A stretch of 64,000 bases of DNA. Source: an uncultured Anaeroplasmataceae bacterium (GTDB lineage Bacteria; Bacillota_I; Bacilli_A; Acholeplasmatales; Anaeroplasmataceae). The notes beneath the pieces are model-generated. The model had not been told where the DNA came from. It was given only the letters and a program-made list of their open reading frames with translations, and ran no database searches. Of the stretch, positions 25,777 through 33,195 are shown piece by piece. Within the stretch, counting starts at the first letter, position 1. Each line of letters begins with the position of its first letter. The stretch spans positions 1 through 64,000 of the forward strand of contig CAJTXR010000005.1 of assembly GCA_910584005.1 (NCBI GenBank), in the 5' to 3' direction. The translations under genes and the position numbers were made by a program.

Positions 25777-26112
25777 TATAATTAGAAAATGAAAACTTCA
25801 GATGAAATGGGGCTTGATTTAACATTTGTCATACTAGATTAAAAAAGACTATTGGTTATGTGAAATTTTCTTTTTTTGAAAAGGAACATATTTACATTGC
25901 TCTCTTTAATATTTCACTTAAATATGATTGTAAAAATATCATTTAATCAATCCATTTCAAAATAATATAAGGATTGTTTAATTGAAGTCATTCTTTCTTA
26001 TTATGAAGAAAAAGTAGAATGGTAAGAATCTTTTGGCTTTGAAATAGAAGAGGATAAAACAATGATAGAAGCTACCATTCAATAATTATTTTTGCTGGAA
26101 ATAACTTTTTTC
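25777..26112 (+). pseudogene. Decayed coding debris, probably an acetyltransferase-like gene end
   Basis: No intact frame. One frame from 25969 to the TAA at 26083-26085 reads as a short C-terminal-like stretch, YYEEKVEW-stop-ESFGFEIEEDKTMIEATI, which resembles the FYESFGF tail of GNAT acetyltransferases, interrupted by TAG/TAA-type stops. Earlier pieces (from ATG 25790, and FEKEHIYIALFN about 25876) lie in other frames. The identity is a guess; the decay is clear. Confidence 0.4.
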
Positions 26113-26141
26113 TTGACAATGAATTTTATCTTATATATAAT
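26113..26141 (+). promoter_or_regulatory. Consensus promoter of tRNA-Leu
   Basis: TTGACA (26113-26118), 17 bases, TATAAT (26136-26141): perfect sigma-70-type consensus, 22 bases upstream of the tRNA. Confidence 0.9.
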
Positions 26142-26163
26142 AATTAATGCGTCAAGAAAAAAT

Positions 26164-26247
26164 GCGGGTATGGCGGAACTGGCAGACGCGCTAGACTTAG
26201 AATCTAGTTCCCAAGGAGTGCAGGTTCGATTCCTGTTACCCGCACCA
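26164..26247 (+). tRNA. tRNA-Leu (anticodon TAG)
   Basis: Acceptor stem GCGGGTA pairs with TACCCGC and CCA is encoded. The D arm has the class II form, the anticodon loop CTTAGAA gives anticodon TAG in stem CTAGA/TCTAG, a long variable arm follows (TTCCCAAGGAGTG region), and the T loop is GTTCGATTC. It reads CUN leucine codons. An IS-like sequence begins within five bases of its end. Confidence 0.97.
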
Positions 26248-26250
26248 GAT

Positions 26251-26393
26251 TTGATGAACTTACCCCCATTTATTGGACAAAATATGTTACAATAAGTGGA
26301 GGTATTTTTTTTATGAAGATAACAAATGAAAATAACAATTGGCAAGAGAACATATAGAGGAAGGCATTTCATCAAGTGAGATTGTAAAGAAAT
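26251..26393 (+). mobile_element. IS3-family (IS150-like) remnant beside tRNA-Leu
   Basis: TGAACTTACCCCCATTTATT followed by GGACAAAAT resembles the terminal inverted repeat pattern of IS150/IS861-type elements (CCCC...TTGGACA). Forty bases on, a ribosome-binding site and short frame encode pieces like an OrfA N-terminus (LAREHIEEGISSSEIVKK), but the frame is shifted after the ATG at 26313 and stops at TAA. No catalytic OrfB or right end is left. It is a short dead fragment; family assignment is tentative. Confidence 0.5.
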
Positions 26394-26433
26394 AAAACTA
26401 TATGTTATTCGTTTATTATTCCTTAAAATAAGG

Positions 26434-26470
26434 AAAAGGACTAGCTACCAACTAGTCCTTTTCTTTTATA
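26434..26470 (+). terminator. Intrinsic terminator downstream of the tRNA and IS remnant
   Basis: AAAAGGACTAG (26434-26444) / CTAGTCCTTTT (26452-26462) with a seven-base loop, then TCTTTT. The rest up to 26685 is AT-rich, with an extended -10 TGTTATAAT (26618-26626) for the next gene. Confidence 0.9.
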
Positions 26471-26685
26471 TCTGTTTCGTTTACTGTCTATTGACATTTT
26501 TATTATATGCGAAAATTTAAAAAATCAATATATGTATTTAGTTTTATTTATTCATAATTCATTTTGGAAAATTGAAATAAACTTAATGGAAGATTTATTT
26601 ATTCTAATATAATTTTATGTTATAATAACTCCAAGAGGGTTTAGAAAAATTATTCCATAAATAAATCAATTGGAGGAAGTAAATA

Positions 26686-27156
26686 ATGGGATATATTAAG
26701 GATTTAAGAAAAAAAGTCGGACATTCTACGCTCATTATGCCATGTGCTTGTGTCATTATTGGCGATGGGAAAGGTAATATTTTATTGCAACAACGAAATG
26801 ATGATGGGAAATGGGGACATCATGGTGGTGCAATTGAGGTGGATGAATCTACTTTAGAAGCAGCAAAAAGAGAAGTTAAAGAAGAATTAAATATAGATGT
26901 AAATGAACTAGAACTATTAGGCGTTTATTCTGGTGCGTCTTATCATCATGTTTATCCAAATAAAGACGAAGTTTCTTGTATTGATATCGTTTATGTCTGT
27001 CATAATTTTAAAGGTGAAATTAAATATAATGATGGCGAGGTTCAGCAGGTTCAGTGGTTTAGCTCTAATAATCTTCCACAAAATTTGAGCGAGAATCCAA
27101 AACATGCCATTTGTGATTATTTTAAAAAATATTTTGATATAAATATAAAATTATAA
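26686..27156 (+). CDS. NUDIX hydrolase
   Basis: A 156-residue hydrolase of nucleoside diphosphate-linked compounds. The Nudix box is complete: GAIEVDESTLEAAK then REVKEELNI (about 46-68), matching Gx5Ex7REUxEExGU except for the relaxed last Gly. ATG after TGGAGGAAG. The substrate is not predictable. A flavin reductase-like gene starts 15 bases downstream, so the two are co-transcribed. Confidence 0.93.
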   Translation: MGYIKDLRKKVGHSTLIMPCACVIIGDGKGNILLQQRNDDGKWGHHGGAIEVDESTLEAAKREVKEELNIDVNELELLGVYSGASYHHVYPNKDEVSCIDIVYVCHNFKGEIKYNDGEVQQVQWFSSNNLPQNLSENPKHAICDYFKKYFDINIKL

Positions 27157-27171
27157 AAAGGAGAAAGAAAT

Positions 27172-27729
27172 ATGAAAAAAAATTTAGGTGTTAAATCTTA
27201 TGTGCTTCCTTTACCTGTCCTTATTATTGCTACTTACAATGAGGATGGTACAGAAGATGCAATGAATGCGGCTTGGGGAACTTTATGTGAAACAAACAAA
27301 ATTGCATTATTTTTAAGTATGGATCACAAAACAGTCCAGAACATTAAAAGAAGAAAAGCATTTACGGTAAGCTTAGCTGATGCAAGCCATGTTACTGCAT
27401 GTGATTATGTAGGGATAGTATCTGCAAATGATGAACCTCATAAATTTATAAAATCAGGCTTTCATGCTAGCAAAAGTTCTTATGTTGATGCCCCTATTAT
27501 AGAAGAACTTCCTTTGGTTTTGGAATGTAGACTAGATTACATAGATGAAAAAACAGAATGTGTGATTGGAGAAATCATCAATGTTGCTGTTGAGGAAAAG
27601 GCTATTATAGATGGAAAAGTGGATTTTACTAAACTTAATGCAATCAGTTATAATCCAATTGATCATACTTATGTTTTAGTTAAAGATAGTATTGCATCGG
27701 CCTTTAAAGAGGGCTTAAAATTGAAATGA
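27172..27729 (+). CDS. Flavin reductase-like FMN-binding split-barrel protein
   Basis: A 185-residue protein. The start LGVKSYVLPLPVLIIATYNEDG, then AAWGTLCETNKIALFLSMDHKT and FTVSLADA, is typical of the flavin reductase-like family found in anaerobes, which binds FMN and reduces or stores flavin. Good Shine-Dalgarno (aaaggagaaag). A weak hairpin with a T tail (about 27738-27766) follows. Function beyond FMN binding is inferred. Confidence 0.88.
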   Translation: MKKNLGVKSYVLPLPVLIIATYNEDGTEDAMNAAWGTLCETNKIALFLSMDHKTVQNIKRRKAFTVSLADASHVTACDYVGIVSANDEPHKFIKSGFHASKSSYVDAPIIEELPLVLECRLDYIDEKTECVIGEIINVAVEEKAIIDGKVDFTKLNAISYNPIDHTYVLVKDSIASAFKEGLKLK

Positions 27730-27735
27730 ACTAAA

Positions 27736-27768
27736 GAACATCATTAATTAAAATGGTGTTTTTCTTTT
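27736..27768 (+). terminator. Terminator after the flavin reductase-like gene
   Basis: GAACATCATT pairs with AATGGTGTT around a short AT loop, then TTTCTTTT. Confidence 0.7.
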
Positions 27769-27903
27769 GTCAAAAGGACTTTACAAAAATAAATAATTTT
27801 TATATAATTTATATAGAAATGATTGAAATATAATAGATTAAATCTATTTTTTTATATATAAAAGGTCGAATTTTGTAAATAAATAGACCAAGAGGTAAAA
27901 ATT

Positions 27904-28722
27904 ATGTTTTTGACAATTTTGTTTTTAATCTTCAGTATAGGTGGAAGTCTTGGAATATATTTAGGACTTCAGCTTTATACGGAGTGGTATTATTTTTTCT
28001 TATTTATAATCTTGATTCCTATATTTTATGGATTCATTTTCTTATTTTATATTCTTTTTTTATTTGTTTGGTCACTCTTCTTGTCAAAAAAGAAACCAAT
28101 TCAAAAGCCTAGTTGGATTGCCAATTTTATTATAAAAGAAACATGTAAAAAATTGATATTTTTTTCTAATACAAAAATTCATTTAAAGGGATTTGAAAGC
28201 ATCCCTAAAAAGCCTTGCTTACTCGTTTCTAATCACACATCAATGTTTGATGCAATTGCTATGTTAGCGGTTTTAAAGCAACCCGTTTTATGTGTAACAA
28301 AAGAAGAAAATGAAAAGATTCCAATTTGTGGGGCATTTATTCATCGTGCTGGCTTTATTCCCTTAAATCGAAATAATGCTTTTCAAGCAGTTCGTTCAAT
28401 TCAAAAGGCTTCTGAATATATTAAACAAGAAACTGCATCAATTTATATTTGCCCAGAGGGAACCCGAAGTAAAACAGGAGAGTTACTCCCCTTTCATGCG
28501 GGCTCTTTTAAAATTGCAACTAAAACGGAGGCAGATATAGTGGTAATCTCAATTCAAGGAGCCAATCAAGTAAAAAAGAATTTTCCATTTCGTAGAACTC
28601 ATATTTTCATGAATGTGGTTCATATTTTAAAGCATTCAGACTATGAGGATAAAAAAACAATAGAAATTGCTGAAATTGCTTATGAAAAAATACTAAATAA
28701 TATAAAGGAGAAAGAGGCATGA
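27904..28722 (+). CDS. 1-acyl-sn-glycerol-3-phosphate acyltransferase (PlsC-type)
   Basis: A membrane acyltransferase of 272 residues that makes phosphatidic acid. Two N-terminal hydrophobic segments (about 1-60) precede the acyltransferase domain, which has motif I NHTSMFD (HX4D, about 111) and motif III CPEGTRS (about 184). Its stop overlaps the next gene's start (ATGA), pairing it with a DAG-kinase-type lipid kinase. Confidence 0.93.
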   Translation: MFLTILFLIFSIGGSLGIYLGLQLYTEWYYFFLFIILIPIFYGFIFLFYILFLFVWSLFLSKKKPIQKPSWIANFIIKETCKKLIFFSNTKIHLKGFESIPKKPCLLVSNHTSMFDAIAMLAVLKQPVLCVTKEENEKIPICGAFIHRAGFIPLNRNNAFQAVRSIQKASEYIKQETASIYICPEGTRSKTGELLPFHAGSFKIATKTEADIVVISIQGANQVKKNFPFRRTHIFMNVVHILKHSDYEDKKTIEIAEIAYEKILNNIKEKEA

Positions 28723-29558
28723 ATTACTTATTATTTAACCCATTGTCTAATAATGGAATGGGAGAACAGATACATGAAGAAGCAAAGGATAAATTGAAAG
28801 ACTCTTTTTCTGATTTGAAATCAACGAATGTATTAGAATTGAATACAGAAAAATTTATTGAAGAATTGCACCCGGAAGATCAAATTATTTTAGTCGGAGG
28901 GGATGGAACATTAAATCATTTTATAAATGAAATTTATGGAAAAAATTTAAAAAATGAGTTTTATTTATATAAAGCTGGTATAGGAAATGATTTTTTAAGA
29001 GATATTGATGCTAAAGAGGACTTAATACTTTTAAATGAATATCTAAAGAAATTACCCAAGGTAACGATTAATGGTAAGACAACTTACTACATCAATGGAA
29101 TTGGCTATGGAATTGATGGAATGGTTTGTGAAATAGCAGATGAAATGAAGTCAAAAGGAATTAAGAAAATTAATTACACTTCAATATCAATTAAATTATT
29201 ATTAGGAAAATATAAGCGTCCGAATGCAACTGTTTTTGTAGATGGAGTAGAACATAAATATAAAAAGGTATGGTTTGCTTCAGCAATGTTTGGAAAGTAT
29301 TATGGTGGAGGGATGATGGTTGCTCCGACTCAAGATCGTAACAGTGGTAAGCTCACCTTTGTCACAATGCATAAATCAGGTAAATTAAAGACACTTATGA
29401 TATTTTCTTCCATATTTAAAGGTGGGCATGTTAAGCATAAAAAAATTTGTGATGTAATAGAAGGAAGAAGAATAGAGGTTCAATTTGATAAGCCAATGGC
29501 ACTTCAAATTGATGGTGAAGTGGTTCATAATGTAACTTCATATGTAGCCGAGATATAA
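28719..29558 (+). CDS. Diacylglycerol kinase catalytic domain lipid kinase
   Basis: A 279-residue DAGK/YegS/DgkB-type kinase. The glycine-rich nucleotide loop VGGDGTLNHFINE (about 59-71) replaces a P-loop; the second conserved region includes GIGNDFLRD and YGGGMMVAPTQDRNSGKL, and the end LQIDGE matches the family. It phosphorylates diacylglycerol or a related lipid, feeding phosphatidate back to PlsC products. Translationally coupled to the PlsC gene. Confidence 0.93.
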   Translation: MNYLLFNPLSNNGMGEQIHEEAKDKLKDSFSDLKSTNVLELNTEKFIEELHPEDQIILVGGDGTLNHFINEIYGKNLKNEFYLYKAGIGNDFLRDIDAKEDLILLNEYLKKLPKVTINGKTTYYINGIGYGIDGMVCEIADEMKSKGIKKINYTSISIKLLLGKYKRPNATVFVDGVEHKYKKVWFASAMFGKYYGGGMMVAPTQDRNSGKLTFVTMHKSGKLKTLMIFSSIFKGGHVKHKKICDVIEGRRIEVQFDKPMALQIDGEVVHNVTSYVAEI

Positions 29559-29588
29559 AAAAAATGCAGAACTCTGCATTTTTTTTAT
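29559..29588. terminator. Bidirectional terminator between the lipid kinase and DUF368 genes
   Basis: AAAAAATGCAG-aact-CTGCATTTTTT serves both converging genes and overlaps the end of the minus-strand one. Confidence 0.9.
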
Positions 29589-30529
29589 ATCTCTAATTCC
29601 ATTTGAGAATGTTTTCGTTCATATCGTACAAAAAGGTAAGCAATGCCTGCACCAATCAAAAGTAAACCAATTCCAAGCCCTAAATCTAATCCAAAGAGAG
29701 CTTCCCCATTTGCCCAAGATTGATAAGTCTTATAAATATCTGGATTGAAAAACATTGAAATAATTGATCCTAAGGAAAGCCCAACAATCATAAAGAAAGC
29801 TGTTTTTCGACTTTTATTGAAAATCCAAGTTAAAATTTTTGAAAAAGAGATTAAGCCAATAATAAACCCAATGACTAAGCACACATATACAAGAAGAACC
29901 ATTGGATTATTTTGAATATAACTGAACTTTACAGATTTCATAATTGGTACAAAATACCCAAAAGCCATCAATAACGCTGTGGCAGATAATCCGGGAACAA
30001 CTTGTGTGATTGCAACGATATATCCTAAAAATACAAATAGAATATAGTGGTAAAATTTCAAATTTTCGAGGCTTTGATTCCCTCCTTGAACAAAGGTAGA
30101 TGTAACGCTAATGACAATAGGAATCCCTAATCCCAATAAGAACAAAAGGATTCGTTTTAAGGTTAGTTTTTCTTTTCGTATTTCATCGGTTACAGCTGGG
30201 AAAGCACCAATCATCAACCCTGCAAAAAAAGCCATAATCGCAAAAGGCAATAAATCTAATAAAAATTGTATTCCAAAGAATCCAAGACTAAACCCTAGAA
30301 CAGCTCCAATTCCTATAGGAAGTAAGAAAATAAAACTATATTTAAATTTATTAATCAAATTACCAATTGCATAAAGCAATTTATCATATAATTTAAAAAT
30401 AATTGCCATTGTTGAACCACTAATTCCTGGAACAATGACAGCAAGTCCAATAAAAAAGCCTAATATAGAACCCATGAATGTTTCTTTTTTATTTTTATAT
30501 TTAAGATCGATATCTTTTGTTTCTTCCAT
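29585..30529 (-). CDS. DUF368 membrane protein, putative undecaprenyl phosphate flippase
   Basis: A 314-residue membrane protein with about nine hydrophobic segments. The DUF368 signature GLAVIVPGISGSTMAIIFKLYDKL (about 28-51, two stretches) and its internal repeat ITQVVPGLSATALLMAFGYF are present. DUF368 proteins were recently shown to recycle undecaprenyl phosphate across the membrane in Gram-positives. It lies in a lipid-metabolism neighbourhood. GAGGGTGTG precedes the ATG. Substrate is inferred from family knowledge. Confidence 0.9.
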   Translation of the reverse strand: MEETKDIDLKYKNKKETFMGSILGFFIGLAVIVPGISGSTMAIIFKLYDKLLYAIGNLINKFKYSFIFLLPIGIGAVLGFSLGFFGIQFLLDLLPFAIMAFFAGLMIGAFPAVTDEIRKEKLTLKRILLFLLGLGIPIVISVTSTFVQGGNQSLENLKFYHYILFVFLGYIVAITQVVPGLSATALLMAFGYFVPIMKSVKFSYIQNNPMVLLVYVCLVIGFIIGLISFSKILTWIFNKSRKTAFFMIVGLSLGSIISMFFNPDIYKTYQSWANGEALFGLDLGLGIGLLLIGAGIAYLFVRYERKHSQMELEI

Positions 30530-30690
30530 AACTTCACACCCTCACAAGTAAAATAATAGCATATTTTTTAAAATTTTTAAATAAATATATATAATTTATT
30601 ATTATTTTATGGTAATCTTAAGATGGATATGCGAAATATTTTATTGCTTAAAACAAAAATAATGGTATATAATTAAATAGAGGTAAAACA

Positions 30691-31182
30691 ATGGAATATC
30701 GAAAAGCAAAACAAGAAGAATTAAAAGAAATTATTCATATGAAAAATGAAGTAAAAAAAAGGATAGAGGAAGAAAACTTGCCAATATGGTTGGATGGATA
30801 TCCACAGGATGAATACATTGAAGAGGATATAAAGAATGGATCTGGTCGGGTTATCTTAGATCATGGGCAGCTAGTAGGATATGCATGTTTTCATGAAGCT
30901 AAAGAAGAGTATCCTGAAGATACGTTTCAAAGATCGCATTTAATGAGTTTTTCACGAATCATGGTAAAATCAGAATATATTGGAAAAAGCTATGGCTCAT
31001 ATTTTATTTCATCTATGATTGAAGAAACAAAACAAAAGGGATATGCTGGATTAGGAATATTGGTGGATTCTTGTAATAAAAGAGCAGTACATTTATACCA
31101 AAAGTTTGGATTTCAGATGGAGGGAAGTAGACAATTTCCTTTTGCATATTTAGATATCTATGCCTTATATTTTAAGAAATAA
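30691..31182 (+). CDS. GNAT-family N-acetyltransferase
   Basis: A 163-residue acetyltransferase. The C-terminal half holds the acetyl-CoA-binding pattern: RIMVKSEYIGKSYGSYFISSMI (motif A, RxxGxG/A-like) and ILVDSCNKRAVHLYQKFGFQMEG (motif B). It begins after a GAGG Shine-Dalgarno. Divergent from DUF368 and convergent with the next acyltransferase. Substrate unknown. Confidence 0.9.
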   Translation: MEYRKAKQEELKEIIHMKNEVKKRIEEENLPIWLDGYPQDEYIEEDIKNGSGRVILDHGQLVGYACFHEAKEEYPEDTFQRSHLMSFSRIMVKSEYIGKSYGSYFISSMIEETKQKGYAGLGILVDSCNKRAVHLYQKFGFQMEGSRQFPFAYLDIYALYFKK

Positions 31183-31185
31183 AAA

Positions 31186-31218
31186 AAAGCAGGAGATTAG
31201 ATTTTCTCTTGCTTAATT
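31186..31218. terminator. Hairpin between converging GNAT and acyltransferase genes
   Basis: AAAAAGCAGGAGA pairs with TCTCTTGCTTAATTTTTT with a bulge. It covers the 3' end of the minus-strand gene. Confidence 0.65.
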
Positions 31219-31967
31219 TTTTCCCCATCTTTATAAAAATAATCACTGTGAGCAATAAAATAAGATTCTATAATCTTATGGACGTCCTCTCTTGCTTTTT
31301 CAATATCATTTTTACGATTGTCTGTATGAGTAATGTAGTAAGGTTCTAATATATTGCAATGTATTCTGGGTTTTTTTCTCCGAATTAACTTATAAATTCC
31401 TTTGGGTTTATGAAAGGTAAAGCAACAAGGAAGAATTGGGCGATCATAGGCTACTGCATAATGAAATGCACCAGGCAAAAAATTCCTGATATGATCACAA
31501 TATGGCATTAAAGCTGCCTCTGCATAAATTAAAATATTTTTCTTTTTATTTAAAACTTGTTCAGTTTCTTGATTAAATTTTCTTAACAAATGTCGATCTG
31601 TAGGAATCGGAACTGCTGCAGCAAGCCGCCAGTATTTTGATACAATACCAAATCCTAGATTACTTTGTAGCATGGTTACATACACTTTTTGAAAATAAAA
31701 AGTAGAAACTAAAAAAAAGGCATCTAAAGGGTGAATATGATTAGAAATCATAATGGCTCCTTTTACTTTTCGTTTATTTTTTCGACCTGTGGTACGTACG
31801 CCCATTAAGAATCTAGGAACAATAAGCCATAGTCTAGTTAACCATAAAATAATCCAAGCGAAAAATAGAAAAAATGGATTTCGATTATAAAATTTATAAT
31901 TTGGTTTTAAAACAACCTCTTTTGGATGGAAACCATTATCATATGTATGCTCATTTTCATTTTGCAT
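31197..31967 (-). CDS. PlsC-type acyltransferase, second copy
   Basis: A 256-residue acyltransferase with a hydrophobic anchor (about 27-50, RNPFFLFFAWIILWLTRLW). Motif I is NHIHPLD (HX4D). The third motif is IYAEAALMP in place of the usual PEGTR, so the substrate pocket may differ. Start ATG 31967 is chosen over GTG 31976 because AGGTGA lies just before it. Its role is probably lyso-lipid acylation; what distinguishes it from the copy at 27.9 kb is not clear. Confidence 0.87.
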   Translation of the reverse strand: MQNENEHTYDNGFHPKEVVLKPNYKFYNRNPFFLFFAWIILWLTRLWLIVPRFLMGVRTTGRKNKRKVKGAIMISNHIHPLDAFFLVSTFYFQKVYVTMLQSNLGFGIVSKYWRLAAAVPIPTDRHLLRKFNQETEQVLNKKKNILIYAEAALMPYCDHIRNFLPGAFHYAVAYDRPILPCCFTFHKPKGIYKLIRRKKPRIHCNILEPYYITHTDNRKNDIEKAREDVHKIIESYFIAHSDYFYKDGEKIKQEKI

Positions 31968-32021
31968 TTCAATCACCTATTGTTTATTATACAAAAAAAA
32001 CATGATCTTTTCTAGATTATT

Positions 32022-32050
32022 TTGGATAGTTGTGGTAAAATTTCTATAGT
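32022..32050 (+). promoter_or_regulatory. Promoter of mnmA-recD2
   Basis: TTGGAT (32022-32027), 17 bases, TATAGT (32045-32050), 14 bases before the mnmA ATG. Confidence 0.65.
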
Positions 32051-32064
32051 TAGGCGGTGAAAAT

Positions 32065-33195
32065 ATGAAAAAGGTGATTTTAGGATTATCTGGTGGTGTG
32101 GATAGTAGTGTGGCTTTAAAAGTGTTGAAAGATGAGGGATATCAGGTAGAAGCGATGTTCATGAGGAATTGGGACTCTCTAACCAATTATGATATTTTAG
32201 GAAACCCAGATATTCATAATGAAGTTTGTCCACAGGAATTGGATTATCAAGATGCTTTAAAAGTAGCAACAGAATTAGATATACCTCTTCACCGTGTTGA
32301 TTTTATTGAAGAGTATTGGGAAACTGTTTTTTCATATTTTTTAAATGAATACAAAAAGGGTAGAACTCCTAATCCAGATATCATGTGCAATAAATATATT
32401 AAATTCAATGCATTCTTGAAAAAGGCAGAAGAACTTGGGGCTGAGTATATTGCGATGGGACATTACGCTCAAGTGAAGCATTTAGAAGATAAAAGCTATT
32501 TGTTAAGAGGTATTGATGATAATAAAGATCAAACTTATTTTTTGTGTATGTTAAAACAAGACCAATTACGAAAAGCACTATTTCCAATTGGAAATTTAAC
32601 GAAGCCAGAGGTTAGAAAAATCGCGAAAGAAGCCAATTTATCTACCGCATTAAAAAAAGATTCTACAGGAATTTGTTTTATAGGAGAACGCAATTTCAAA
32701 CAGTTTTTAAAAAATTATTTACCTGCTCAACCTGGAAACATGGTAACAGTAGATGGTAAAATTATTGGCACCCATGATGGTTTGATGTATTATACTATTG
32801 GTCAAAGAAAGGGATTAGGCATTGGAGGTTCAAAGGAATTTGCAAATGAAGCATGGTTTGTTTGTGGTAAAGATTTAGAGAAAAACGAATTGATTGTGGG
32901 GCAGGGGCATGATTCTATTTATTTAGAATCAAATTGGTGTATTGCCTCTGATGTAAATTGGATTACAGATGTCCCTCTTGAACATAAAATGTATACAGCA
33001 AAATTTAGATATCGCCAAAAAGATATTCCTGTAGAAATTACTTTCTTAGATAATAACAAAATAAAAGTTCTATATGAAGGACTTTGTCGTGCAGTAACCC
33101 CTGGACAAGCAGTTGTTCTTTATGATGGCGAGGTTTGTCTAGGAGGAGCAATCATTGATGAAGTTTACTATAATGAGGAAAGAAGAAAATACTAA
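32065..33195 (+). CDS. mnmA: tRNA 2-thiouridylase MnmA
   Basis: Transfers sulfur to U34 of tRNA Lys/Glu/Gln, 376 residues. The PP-loop LGLSGGVDSSVA is at 6-17. The catalytic Cys pair is present: one in DIMCNKYIKF (about 102) and one in STGICFIGERNF (about 205). C-terminal beta domain with GQRKGLGIGG. GGCGGTGA precedes ATG. recD2 begins on the base after its stop. Confidence 0.97.
   Translation: MKKVILGLSGGVDSSVALKVLKDEGYQVEAMFMRNWDSLTNYDILGNPDIHNEVCPQELDYQDALKVATELDIPLHRVDFIEEYWETVFSYFLNEYKKGRTPNPDIMCNKYIKFNAFLKKAEELGAEYIAMGHYAQVKHLEDKSYLLRGIDDNKDQTYFLCMLKQDQLRKALFPIGNLTKPEVRKIAKEANLSTALKKDSTGICFIGERNFKQFLKNYLPAQPGNMVTVDGKIIGTHDGLMYYTIGQRKGLGIGGSKEFANEAWFVCGKDLEKNELIVGQGHDSIYLESNWCIASDVNWITDVPLEHKMYTAKFRYRQKDIPVEITFLDNNKIKVLYEGLCRAVTPGQAVVLYDGEVCLGGAIIDEVYYNEERRKY

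Noticed and set aside
26079..26375. Minus-strand frame of 98 codons across tRNA-Leu
   Set aside because: It reads through the complement of the tRNA gene (GNRNRTCTPWELDSKS is the well-known false translation of a tRNA), so it is not a gene.
27830..27900. Riboswitch or attenuator before the PlsC gene
   Set aside because: Only a very short AT stem and a weak GGTC/GACC pairing were found; no known aptamer core.
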